Shown piece after piece: positions 44,079 to 53,523 of a DNA stretch of 64,000 nt. This stretch comes from Palsa-89 sp963824345 (GTDB lineage: Bacteria; Acidobacteriota; Terriglobia; Bryobacterales; Bryobacteraceae): contig CAWGOZ010000008.1 of NCBI GenBank assembly GCA_963824345.1, forward strand, positions 1-64,000, in the 5' to 3' direction. The translations under genes were made by a program, and so were the position numbers. Under the pieces are notes generated by a model that saw only the letters and a program-made list of their open reading frames with translations, ran no database searches and was not told the DNA's origin. How positions within the stretch are numbered: position 1 is the stretch's first letter; each line of letters opens with the position of its first letter.

Positions 44079-44270
44079 GATTTTGCGAAAAGGACCCTGT
44101 AGGAATTATAGGAGTTGAAGGGCGCGCGCGGGAACCATAAAAGCGGATGGGCGCGGCTCAAGTCGTTAGCACACCCTTCAGGTGGTGCTCCCATTTCTTG
44201 TAGAACTGGCCCGAGATTCTACCGGAAGCCGTAGCCCCAAATACTTCTAGCAACCCGTAAACCTATGCTA

Positions 44271-44472
44271 TATAATTAACTGGTTTGTTACTCTGCAAGC
44301 AATCCGGTATGGTACCGGGAATGCAAGCCTAGCCGCTTGCTACGTGCGCTGACCGGGATCTTCTTGTAGGTCCCCTTTTCGTTCCGCGGATTCTCTCAAC
44401 AAGGGAAACACCGCACATCAGAGATCGCGCCCGCCGAACTGGCGCGGCGCTAATGAGGAGAAACAAAGAGAA
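44271..44472 (+). promoter_or_regulatory. -10 box and long structured leader of the TonB receptor gene
   Basis: A perfect TATAAT stands at 44271-44276 in an A/T-rich pocket. The predicted leader of about 190 nt contains a hairpin CCGGTA-TGG-TACCGG at about 44307-44321 and paired GCAAGC/GCTTGC segments, ending with GAGGAG at 44455. It fills the last half of the 394-base gap after the kinase gene; positions 44079-44270 show nothing else recognisable. No known riboswitch was recognised. Confidence 0.45.
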
Positions 44473-47400
44473 ATGAAGTATTGCAGTTCAGGATCCACTA
44501 CTCAAAACAAGGTGTCTCAAATGAAAGCTCTCTCGACGCTCGCATTGATTTTGGCGCTGTTGACTTTCGGCGCCTTCCAAGCCTTCCCGCAGGCGGAAAC
44601 GGGCCAGATCGTTGGAACCGTCAGCGACCCATCCGGCGCTTTCATTCCCGGCGCGAAAGTGACCGTCAGATCCGTCGCCACCGGCTCCGAGCGCACGGCA
44701 ACAACAAGCGACGCAGGAGCTTTTACCTTCCCGAACCTGCAACCCGAGGTCTACGAGATAACGATCGAGTCGCCAGGTTTTAACACGCTGAAGCAGCAGA
44801 CCACGGTCACCGTCGGTACCAAGGTGGGCTTGGATCTCAAACTCGAAGTCGGCAAGGCCGAGACGGTAGTGGAAGTCACCGGCACAAGCGCGGCCATCAC
44901 GGTGAACATCGAGAACCAAACCATCGCTCAGGTTCTTAACACGCAACAACTGAACGAACTTCCTACCATCACGCGCAATCCGTACCTGCTGGTTGTCACA
45001 GCAGGCAACGTCAGCGAGGACGATCCTTCAGGACGCGGTGCGGGAGTGGCCATCAATGGTTTGCGCTCGGCCGGAACTAACATTCTGCTGGATGGCGTCG
45101 CCAACAACAATGAATTCACCGCGTCGGTGGGCCAGACCGTGCCTCTGGATTCGGTGCAGGAAGTCGGCATCATTACCAACAATTTCACTGCCGAGTACGG
45201 CCGCGCCGATTCGGGGATCATCAATGTCACCACGAAGTCCGGGACAAACCAGTTCCACGGCACCCTGTACGAGTTCAACCGGGTTTCCGATCTGGCTTCC
45301 AACACCTTCAATAACAATGCTTATGGCGAAGCCAAGCCGATCTTTGTGCGCAACCAGTTCGGCTACTCAGCTGGGCGGCCCGATCAAGAAAAACAAACTG
45401 TTCTTCTTCAGCAGCACGGAGTGGACTCGCGTGTAGAAGCGCCGCTATCACGACTGCGATCATGCCTGACCCGGGTTTCATCGCCGCCGCGGCCCCGAAC
45501 ACTCAGGCCATATTTTCCACTTACGGCAAGCTCTGCCCACCACCTCGATCCTGGGAAAATTCAGCCGAAACCAGTTTGACGGCCCGGGCTCGGACCCATG
45601 CTCGGGCTCCTCCGCCACTGGCGGATGCGTGTCCTTCAATCCCAACTCGCCCATGTTTGATCTGGTCGGATATAACGCGCCCAGCAATTCCGGCGCGGGA
45701 AATCCGCAAAACACCTACTCGACGGTGCGACGCGTGGATTACAATCTCAGCGACAAAACGACGATTTATGCTCGCTACGCGCTGAACAGCGAGGTCGACC
45801 AAGCGGGCAGCGTCACCAACAGCCCTTACACCGGCTACAACATCGGCGACGAGAGTTTCAACAACAGCTTGATCGTGTCCCTGACGCATGTCTTCTCGCC
45901 GCGTTTTGTTTCGCAGTCCAAAGTGGATTTCAACAGGTTTAACCAAGTGCAAGCCGTGCCATCGGCGGGCGTGGTGCCCACCTACTACCTGGGAAGCGCG
46001 AACAGCGGCACCGCCATCGGACCCTACAACGTCGCTCTCCCCGGGAACGAATCCTATTACTCCAGGAAACGGGGGATATCCCTTCGGCGGTCCGCAAAAC
46101 TTCGGTGAAGCCTACCAGGACTTTAGCTACACCAAGGGCAAGCACGAAGTCCGCTTTGGAGGCACCATCGAATATCTGCGGGATAATCGCAGTTACGGCG
46201 CTTACAATGAGGCGCTTCAGATCTTCGGCAACACGGTCGGGAGAAGGTATTGGACAATTTCCTGGCCGGCAATCTTTACGAATACGAAGGGGCCATCTAC
46301 CCCGACGGCAAGTTCCCCTGCGTAAACCATGTACAGACGGCAGCTTGCACCGTGGTTCTTCCGGTAGGACCGCCCACCTTTGAGCGCAGCAATCGCTATC
46401 ACGAGGGCGCGGTCTACTTCCAGGATTCCTGGAAACTCAGCAAGCGCGTGACCGTGAACCTTGGTCTCCGCTGGGAGTACTTCGGCGTGCAACACAACGT
46501 CAACCCGCACCTGGACTCCAACTTCTATCCCGCCACCAATGCTCCGAATCAATTCGTGGGCATCGAGAACGGCCAGGTCGATATCACTCCCAATAGCCCG
46601 ATCGGTGAACTGTGGCAGCCGAGCAAGAAAAATTTCGCTCCCCGAATCGGCTTCGCCTGGGATGTTTTCGGCGACGGCAAAACGGCGTTCCGCGGTGGTT
46701 ACGCCATCGGTTATGAGCGCAATTTCGGAAACGTGACTTATAACGTTCTCTTCAATCCTCCCAACTACGAGATCGTGGACTGCATTAATACGTGCGGTGT
46801 GGGAAACATCGCCGCCACCACCGCCAACGCTGGACCTCTGGCCGGAGCCAACGGTTCCTTGGCGCTTCCCCCGGCGTCGCTCCGCTACATCCAGAACAAT
46901 ATTCCGCAAGCCTATGCGCACTTGTTTAGTGCGTCGCTCGAACATCAGTTCGGCAATAGCATGCATCTGGAGGTCGACTACTCCGGATCGCTTGGCGAAA
47001 ACCTGTATGACATCGCCTATGTGAACTTCCCAGGATCGGGGAATTATTACCTCGGTATTCCCTGCACGCCAGGCGACACCCTAACCGGGGGCCCGAATCC
47101 TTGCGAGGCTAAACTCAACGACCAGTACGGCGGCATCAATCGCCGCGGAGGCGCCGGCTACTCCACCTACAACGCCTTGAACATCCGCTATGACATCCAG
47201 AACATCAAAAACAGCGGGCTGACGCTACGCCTCAATTACACCTGGAGCCACTCCTTGGATGACTTGAGCGATACGTTTAGTACCTCCATCAATCAATTCA
47301 ACCTGGGTTACACCGATTTCGTTCATCCGATGGTGGATTACGGAAATTCTCAGTTCGACAACCGGCACCGCATTTCCGTTAGCGCGATCTACGCAATTCC

Positions 47401-47971
47401 CTACGCGCACGGTTTGAAGGGGCCCATGAAGTATCTTCTGGACGGCTGGGAATTTGCCCCGGTCTTCTCCGCGCGCACCGGCGCTCCGTACACCATCTAC
47501 GACATTACCAACGACAACTACCTCTACACTCGCGTCGCCGCAAATCAAGTGATACCGGTGAACGGCAACGACAACCACTTATACGCGGGTCCCAATTCCT
47601 ATGACCTTTACGACTTCAGCAAGATCGCAGTCAACGAGACCTATCTGAACCCGATTACCGGAAGCGCCGACTTTGGTCCCTGGCCGGCCAACTTCACCGG
47701 GCGAGACTATTTCCATACCCCGGGAGTATTCGATCTAGACATGGGCATTTACAAGAGCGTCCGGTTTACCGAACGCATGTCCTTGCAACTTCGCCTGGAA
47801 GCGTTTAACGCTCTGAATCACTCTAACTTGTATGTGAACTCCGGCTCCGCTTACATCTATGGCGGCAGCGGGTTCATCACCGAGAGCTATGGCACGCCCC
47901 CAGTTGTTTCCCTGGACGGGCGCAACCTGGAGAATCGGAACGTTCAGTTGGGAGCCAAGTTCATATTCTGA
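44473..47971 (+). pseudogene. TonB-dependent receptor, carboxypeptidase-regulatory-like N-terminus, broken by about five frameshifts
   Basis: The reconstructed protein (about 1165 residues) has a signal peptide (TLALILALLTFGAFQAFP), a carboxypeptidase-regulatory-like domain (TGQIVGTVSDPSGAFIPGAK), a plug (VAINGLRSAGTNILLDGV) and a large barrel ending in the final strand NVQLGAKFIF. The reading frame moves 1-2-3-2-3-2 at about 45370, 45434 (in-frame TAG), 45540, 46060 and 46240; the last 1.7 kb is open. ATG 44473 has GAGGAG, and ATG 44521 with AAGG starts the signal peptide more naturally. Such receptors import large substrates in acidobacteria, with substrate unknown. Indel errors in the sequence could also give this pattern, since the protein homology continues smoothly across each shift. 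Confidence 0.8.
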
Positions 47972-48000
47972 TTCCCAGTCAAAACTGATCTAAAACACCC

Positions 48001-48050
48001 TGATCCGGACCGGCGCTGTGCAAATGGCGCTAGTCCGGATCACTTTTTTT
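48001..48050 (+). terminator. intrinsic terminator after the TonB receptor gene
   Basis: TGATCCGGAC (48001-48010) pairs perfectly with GTCCGGATCA (48033-48042), with further GGCGC/GCGCT pairing inside, and seven T follow at 48044-48050. The hairpin covers the stop codon of the convergent VWFA gene (TGA on the minus strand at 48042-48040), so the T-tract encodes Lys-Lys of that protein. Confidence 0.85.
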
Positions 48051-48978
48051 CCGCGTAGTAACCGCGCCTGGACGATACTCGCAGCCCCGGCGTAAGCGCC
48101 TTCACATCCAGCTTGTGAAACTTGCCATCGTGCTCCCGATTCGTCGGTATATAGCCAATCGAATACTGGCTGCGCAACTCTTCCTCGATGACCCGGAATA
48201 TCTCTTCGAGCGTCTGCTTCTTCCCGGTCATGAACATTCGTCCACCGGTCGGCTTGGCCAGGCTGTTCAGAAACGCGCAGCCGAAGAACTTTTGGTCGTA
48301 GCAGACGCCGTATACGATCGTATTGGTGGCCTGCACCGCTTGCACTGCATCGTCCAAATGCTTCTGGCTGCCGTTGTCGAGGCCGTCGGAAACAACCAGC
48401 ATCGCTTTGCGGCCGGGGACGCCGGCGAGCTTGCCCTTTGCGGTTTGATAGATGGCATCGTACAGCAGCGTGCCGGGCATGGCCTGTCCCGCCGGCGGCA
48501 GCCCCCGAAAGCGCACCGCGTGGAGCCGGCCGAGCGCGGTCCTGAGCTGCTGGCTGGATGACGTGAAATCCTGCCATAGCACCAGGGTGCTGGAGAAGCC
48601 CAGCAACAGCGCGTGATCGGTGGGCCGCAGGACCGTGTCGAAGAACTGCCCGGCCGCCTCGCGCTCGTCCCCGAGCACCGAACGCACACTGCCGCTGACG
48701 TCCAACAGCATCGCTATCGTAAGCGGCAGGTCCGTCTCGCGCGTGAAGTAGCGGATCTCCTGCTTGCGCCCGTCCTCGCGAATCTCGAAGTCGGTCTTGT
48801 CGAGATCCGTCACCAGCGCGCCGCGTTTGTCCGACACGGTGCAAAGGATGTTCACCAGATCCACGTCCACATGGATGGGTGGTGGTTCGTCGGCGGTCTG
48901 GGCGAACGCCAGGAAGGCAAGGGATACGAGGAATACGAGGGCTGAAAAAGGTCCCCCGCTACCCTCCAGGCGTGACAT
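48040..48978 (-). CDS. VWFA-domain protein (acidobacterial secreted type)
   Basis: Exported protein of about 312 residues. Signal peptide (FSALVFLVSLAFLAFAQ), an N-terminal beta region with the recurrent TVSDKRGALVTDLDKTDFEI-type opening, then a von Willebrand A domain with an intact metal-ion site: D-V-S-G-S in MLLDVSGSVRSVL and a later SDGLDNGSQ. The C-terminal VIEEELRSQYSIGYIPTN block is typical of this acidobacterial family. The frame is open far upstream (to 49977), but only the part after 48978 has homology; ATG 48996 is also possible. It is divergent from the CoA-transferase operon with only 9 bp between starts. Confidence 0.8.
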   Translation of the reverse strand: MSRLEGSGGPFSALVFLVSLAFLAFAQTADEPPPIHVDVDLVNILCTVSDKRGALVTDLDKTDFEIREDGRKQEIRYFTRETDLPLTIAMLLDVSGSVRSVLGDEREAAGQFFDTVLRPTDHALLLGFSSTLVLWQDFTSSSQQLRTALGRLHAVRFRGLPPAGQAMPGTLLYDAIYQTAKGKLAGVPGRKAMLVVSDGLDNGSQKHLDDAVQAVQATNTIVYGVCYDQKFFGCAFLNSLAKPTGGRMFMTGKKQTLEEIFRVIEEELRSQYSIGYIPTNREHDGKFHKLDVKALTPGLRVSSRRGYYAEKK

Positions 48979-48987
48979 AATCACAGT

Positions 48988-49842
48988 TTGGCGCATATTC
49001 TTCCACTCCAACAAGCGATCCGGGAAATGGTTCGCGACGGCGATATTGTGGCTCTGGAGGGCTTCACTCACCTGATACCCTTCGCGGCCGGTCACGAAAT
49101 CATCCGCCAGGGCCGCCGCAATCTGACGCTGATCCGCATGACCCCCGACCTGATTTACGATCAACTGATCGGCTCCGGCTGCGCGTCCAAGCTGATCTTT
49201 TCGTGGGGCGGCAATCCGGGCGTGGGCTCGCTGCACCGGTTGCGCGATGCCGTGGAACAAGGCTGGCCCGCGCCGCTCGCTTTGGAAGAGAACGCGCATG
49301 CGGGAATGGCGGCGGCCTACGCTGCCGGGGCGTCGCATCTGCCCTTCGGCATTCTGCGTGGATATGTGGGGACCGACCTGCCGAAATACAACAGCGTGAA
49401 ATTCATCGACTGCCCTTTCACCGGCGAAAAGCTGGCCGCGATTCCTGCTGTACGCCCGGACGTCACCGTGATTCATGCGCAGAAGGCCGACCGCAAAGGC
49501 AACGTTCTGATGTGGGGCGTGGTGGGCGTGCAAAAGGAAGCCGTGCTGGCGGCCAAACGCACCATCGTCACCGTGGAGGAGATTGTGGATCACCTGGATG
49601 CGACGCCCAACGCCCTGGTGCTGCCTTCCTGGGTGGTGGGCGCTGTTTGCGAAGTGAAAGGCGGAGCCTTCCCGTCCTACGCGCAAGGCTACTATGCGCG
49701 CAACAACGCCTTCTACAAGCAATGGGACCCCATCGCGCGCGAGCGCGAGACCTTCCAGGCCTGGATGCAAAAGCACGTGCTCGGCACCCGGAATTTTGAC
49801 GAATTCAAGCGCAGCTTGGAACAGGCGGTCACCCATGCCTGA
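48988..49842 (+). CDS. CoA-transferase subunit A (family I, glutaconate/3-oxoadipate CoA-transferase type)
   Basis: Alpha subunit of a family I CoA-transferase. The N-terminal MVRDGDIVALEGFTHL, LTLIRMTPDLIYDQLIGSG and the FSWGGNPGVGSLHRLRDAVE block are characteristic. With maleylacetate reductase encoded two genes on, the likely reaction is transfer of CoA from succinyl-CoA to 3-oxoadipate in aromatic degradation. TTG at 48988 gives an N-terminus (LPLQQAIREMVRDGD) that matches relatives better than ATG 49027. Stop overlaps the subunit B start by 8 bp. Confidence 0.8.
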   Translation: MAHILPLQQAIREMVRDGDIVALEGFTHLIPFAAGHEIIRQGRRNLTLIRMTPDLIYDQLIGSGCASKLIFSWGGNPGVGSLHRLRDAVEQGWPAPLALEENAHAGMAAAYAAGASHLPFGILRGYVGTDLPKYNSVKFIDCPFTGEKLAAIPAVRPDVTVIHAQKADRKGNVLMWGVVGVQKEAVLAAKRTIVTVEEIVDHLDATPNALVLPSWVVGAVCEVKGGAFPSYAQGYYARNNAFYKQWDPIARERETFQAWMQKHVLGTRNFDEFKRSLEQAVTHA

Positions 49843-50614
49843 GGCCAAATACACCTCAGATGAGATGATGACCATTGCGGCGGCTCGCATGATCCGCAAC
49901 GGCGCGTCGTGCTTTGTCGGCATCGGGCTGCCCAGCGCGGCGGCTAATCTGGCGCGTCTGACGCACGCGCCGGACACCGTGTTGATCTACGAATCGGGCT
50001 GCATCGGGACCAAGCCGAGCGTGCTGCCGTTATCCATTGGCGACGGCGAGCTTTCCGAAACCGCCGACGCCGTTGTCTCCATCCCGGAAATTTTCGCGTA
50101 CTGGCTGCAGGGCGGCCGCATCGATCTGGGATTTTTGGGCGCCGCGCAGATTGACCGCTTCGCCAACATCAACACCACGGTGATCGGCGATTATTACAAG
50201 CCTTCGGTGCGCCTGCCGGGCGCGGGCGGAGCGCCGGAGATCGCGGCATCCTCTAAAGAAGTGCTGATCACGCTGCGGCAGAACAAGCGCGCGTTCATCG
50301 AGAAGCTGGATTTCGTGACATCGGGCGGTTATTTCACCGGCGGCGAAGCCCGAGCGAAATTGAATCTGCCCGGCAAGGGGCCGACGGCGGTGATCACCGA
50401 TCTCGGCGTCATGACTCCGGATTCAGTGACGAAAGAGCTCACACTCACCAGCGTTCATCCCGGCGTGGCCGTGGAAAAAGTGATCGAGTCCACCGGCTGG
50501 GCGCTGAAGATTGCACCGCAATTGTGCACCAGCGAGGCGCCGACCGAAACTGAGCTCCGCGTGCTCCGGGATCTGAACGAACGCACCGCCCGCGCTCACG
50601 CCGGACAGGCTTGA
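49835..50614 (+). CDS. CoA-transferase subunit B
   Basis: Beta subunit (259 residues) carrying the active-site glutamate in the segment LIYESGCIG. The opening EMMTIAAARMIRNGASCFVG and the GLPSAAANLARLTHAP block are typical. It forms the heteromeric transferase with the preceding gene; the overlap (ATG 49835 inside the last codons of subunit A) ensures equal translation. It ends in TGATG, overlapping the start of the maleylacetate reductase gene, so all three form one operon. Confidence 0.82.
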   Translation: MPEAKYTSDEMMTIAAARMIRNGASCFVGIGLPSAAANLARLTHAPDTVLIYESGCIGTKPSVLPLSIGDGELSETADAVVSIPEIFAYWLQGGRIDLGFLGAAQIDRFANINTTVIGDYYKPSVRLPGAGGAPEIAASSKEVLITLRQNKRAFIEKLDFVTSGGYFTGGEARAKLNLPGKGPTAVITDLGVMTPDSVTKELTLTSVHPGVAVEKVIESTGWALKIAPQLCTSEAPTETELRVLRDLNERTARAHAGQA

Positions 50615-51696
50615 TGCCCGGCCGAATGTCAGGAGTGCCGCTCGCGTTCGCGTACGACATTCTGCCGTCGCGCGTCGTATTCGGCGTCGGCTGCCTGGAC
50701 AAATTACCGGAAGAGATCGAGCGGCTGGGCGCGACCAGGGCGCTGGTGCTATGTACGCCCGAACAGCGCAGAGAAGGTCAGCAGATCGTGGATCGGCTGG
50801 GCGCGCGGGCGGCCGGATTGTTCGACCAGGCCGTGATGCATGTGCCCGTCCAGATCGCAGAACAAGCCCGGGAGCGAGCCAAGACGCTGGGCGCGGATTG
50901 CTGCGTCGCGGTGGGCGGCGGATCCACTACAGGCCTCGCTAAAGCGATCGCGCTGGTCTCGACGCTGCCGATTTTGGCGATTCCGACAACTTACGCGGGC
51001 TCCGAAATGACGCCCATCTGGGGCATCACCGAAGGCGGTTTAAAAAAGACCGGCCGCGATCCGCGCGTGCTTCCGAAAACCGTGCTTTACGATCCCACGC
51101 TCACCGTCACCATGCCCGCGATGCTCTCGGCCACCAGCGGCATGAACTCGATCGCGCACTGCGTGGAAGCGCTCTATTCGAAGGATGCGAACCCGATCAT
51201 TTCCCTGATCGCCGAAGAAGGAATCCGGTCGTTGGCCACGGGCCTGCCCGTGGTGGTGAAGGAGCCGGCGAATCTGGAGGCTCGAGCGCTTGCGCTGTAC
51301 GGAGCCTGGCTCAGCGGGATGGCTCTCGGCGCGGTCGGCATGGCGCTGCATCACAAGCTCTGCCACACGCTGGGCGGCAGCTTCAATCTGCCGCATGCGG
51401 AGACGCACACCGTGGTGTTGCCGCACGCCACTGCGTATACGGCGGAGGCCGCTCCCGAAGCCATGTCGCGGATCGCACGGGCGCTAGGCTCGGCATCGGC
51501 TGCTCAAGGCCTGTTTGATCTAGCGGCATCGCTCGGCGCGCCAACGTCGCTGGCGGCCCTCGGACTAAAGGCTGCGGATCTGGACAAGGCCGCCGACATC
51601 GCGGTGCAAAATCCCTACTACAATCCGCGCCCCATCACGCGCGAAGGCATCCGGGCATTGCTACAAGATGCCTTCGAGGGCCGTCGGCCGGTGTAG
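50614..51696 (+). CDS. maleylacetate reductase (iron-containing alcohol dehydrogenase superfamily)
   Basis: NAD(P)H-dependent enzyme that reduces maleylacetate to 3-oxoadipate, the last step of hydroxyquinol, chlorocatechol and resorcinol routes before CoA activation. The nucleotide-binding motif is AVGGGSTTGLAKAIAL, and PTTYAGSEMTPIWGITEGG-like and SGMNSIAHCVEALYS segments are characteristic of maleylacetate reductases. The metal-site histidines lie in MALHHKLCHTLGG and LPHAETHTVVLPHATAY. Its ATG overlaps the stop of subunit B. The upstream ring-cleavage dioxygenase and the downstream thiolase are not in the window. Confidence 0.85.
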   Translation: MPGRMSGVPLAFAYDILPSRVVFGVGCLDKLPEEIERLGATRALVLCTPEQRREGQQIVDRLGARAAGLFDQAVMHVPVQIAEQARERAKTLGADCCVAVGGGSTTGLAKAIALVSTLPILAIPTTYAGSEMTPIWGITEGGLKKTGRDPRVLPKTVLYDPTLTVTMPAMLSATSGMNSIAHCVEALYSKDANPIISLIAEEGIRSLATGLPVVVKEPANLEARALALYGAWLSGMALGAVGMALHHKLCHTLGGSFNLPHAETHTVVLPHATAYTAEAAPEAMSRIARALGSASAAQGLFDLAASLGAPTSLAALGLKAADLDKAADIAVQNPYYNPRPITREGIRALLQDAFEGRRPV

Positions 51697-51962
51697 TTAG
51701 CGCCTCCAATGACCGCCGTAAAAGCCCCGGCCGTAATATCCGCGTCCGTAAAAGCGCGGACCATAGTAGCGTGGTCCAAACCAGCGAGGGCCGTAATAGG
51801 CGCGGGGGCCCCAATAAACGGGCGCGGGCGCGACATACGGAACAGCAACCGGCGGAGCGAGTAACCGTAGGCCGGGCCCACCCCGACTCCAACCACGACG
51901 CGGGGCGCGGCGAATGCCACGCTTCCAACCAGGAACAAGAGCGCGATCAATTTTGCTTTCAT
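51697..51962 (-). pseudogene. small Gly/Tyr/Pro-rich exported protein with a single-base frameshift
   Basis: From ATG 51962 the frame encodes a signal peptide (LIALLFLVGSVAFA) and RVVVGVGVGPAYGYS. Near 51857 the sense frame moves by one base and continues as PPVAVPYVAPAPVYWGPRAY and repeated R-Y-Y-G-P / G-R-G-Y-Y-G units to TAA 51699-51697. The span of 266 nt is one base short of 89 codons. Relatives of this Gly/Tyr-rich type are common small acidobacterial exported proteins. Either a real deletion or one missed base would explain it. The tail ends directly next to the maleylacetate reductase stop. Confidence 0.65.
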
Positions 51963-52102
51963 GGGGTGCTTCTCCTTATGCACGTGACAAAGGCACGTCC
52001 CGTGCCAATCGGAAATGTTCGCCGGATGTTTCGTTTAGCCGGATCTGGCCCTTGCAGCAATGGCCGATAACCACCAGCGCGGCCCGATTTCAACCGGAAG
52101 TG

Positions 52103-52108
52103 TATACT
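52103..52108 (+). promoter_or_regulatory. -10 box placed for a leaderless serine-hydrolase mRNA
   Basis: TATACT (five of six matches) ends 7 nt before the ATG at 52116. There is no Shine-Dalgarno sequence. No convincing -35 hexamer lies at 17-bp spacing. Confidence 0.4.
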
Positions 52109-52115
52109 TCGACTA

Positions 52116-53502
52116 ATGCGAGTCCTGATCCTGTTGCTTGGTTTCTGCTGCGCGCCGCTGTTCGGCCAGTTGCCTTCCGCGACGCAAGGAGCCATCGACG
52201 CGACAGCCGCCAAGATTCTGGCTCAGACCGGCGTGCCGAGCGCCTCTATCGCAGTGGTCCGGGATGGCAAAATCGCCTACGTTCGGGCCTATGGAGACGC
52301 GCGCCTGGACCCGAAAACTCCAGCGCGCCCTGAGATGCACTATAAAATCGCCTCGAACAGCAAGCAAATCGCGGCTACTGCGATCCTACTGCTGGTCGAG
52401 CAAAACCAGCTTTCGCTCGACGATCCGGTGGCGCGCTTTCTGCCGCAGCTGACCAGGGCCGGGGAGGTGACCATTCGCGAGCTGCTGTCGCATACCTCCG
52501 GCTATCAGGATTATTACCCGCTCGATTACGTGGCTCCGTTCATGGTTGCCGCCACCACCCCGCAGCAAATTCTGGATGTATGGGGCAAGAAGCCTCTGGA
52601 TTTCGAGCCGGGCACCGAGTGGCAGTACAGCAACACGAATTTCGTGGTCATCGGCCAGATCGTCGAAAAGATTACCGGCAAGCCGCTGATCGATTTTCTG
52701 CGAACCCGCATCTTCGAGCCCTTGGACATGCATACGCCCATCGATGTCGGCCGCGATCCCTGGAGTGAATCGGACCCGGCGGGTTATACAACCTATGCGC
52801 TCGGTCCGGCGCGCCCCGTCCGACCGGAAGGCAACGGATGGATGTATGCGGCGGGTGAGCTTGCGATGACGGCTAGCGATCTGGCGCGCTGGGACATTTC
52901 GCTGATGAACGGCACGGTGCTAAAACCCGCGTCGCTCCAGGCGCTGACCACCGAAGAAGAGCTGAAGGGCGGTACCGGCACCGGCTACGCGCTGGGGCTG
53001 GATGTCTCAAAGACGAATGGTCATCGGCGCTGGGCGCACAGCGGCGGAGCAGCCGGTTTCAACAGCTACAACGCGACGTTTCCGGACGATAAGATTCTCG
53101 GTCACCGTTCTTACCAACGGAGAGGACGGCGCGGCGTCGCGGATCGAGCGCGAGATCGAACATCTGATGCTGGCGCCGGTCACGGACCCACAGGCGCCCC
53201 TGATCCTGGAGCACGCCCGCCAGATCTTCATCGGCCTGCAAAAAGGAAAGCTCGAAGACGCTCTGGTAAGCGACGACCTGAAGACGTACTTTACTCCTCA
53301 GGCGATCGCGGATTTCGCGGCGTCGCTCGGGCCGCTGGGCGCTCCGTCCGGCTTTTCCCAAACGGCCAGCGAGGGGCGCGGCGGCATGACGTTTCGCAGC
53401 TTCCTGATCCGGACTTCGTCCAAGTCTTTGAATCTTTCCACGTACGTCACGCCGGACGGAAAATTTGCGCAATTCCTGATCTCGCCGGCTTCGAATCCTT
53501 AG
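52116..53502 (+). pseudogene. beta-lactamase-family serine hydrolase with one frameshift
   Basis: Class C beta-lactamase/D-alanyl carboxypeptidase fold. Signal peptide (LILLLGFCCAPLFG), the nucleophile motif S-N-S-K (ASNSKQIAA), the Y-S-N motif (WQYSNTNFVVIGQI) and the HSGG element (AHSGGAAGFN) that replaces K-T-G are intact. At about 53095 the frame moves: sense homology continues in another frame as TVLTNGEDGAASRIEREIEH to the stop at 53502. One extra C in a run near 53096 would explain it. If it is a sequencing error the enzyme is full length (about 462 residues); if real, the C-terminal domain is lost. The M28 peptidase gene follows 21 bp later. Confidence 0.75.
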
Positions 53503-53523
53503 TCCTCGCGGTTACACTGAAGC

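Noticed and set aside
44473..45579. Separate 368-residue receptor protein ending at 45579
   Set aside because: After about 45370 this frame loses similarity while the receptor sequence continues in other frames, so it is only the first piece of a broken gene.
48979..49977. Upstream extension of the VWFA frame (to 645 codons)
   Set aside because: It lies antisense to the CoA-transferase A gene and has no similarity; the signal peptide begins near 48978.
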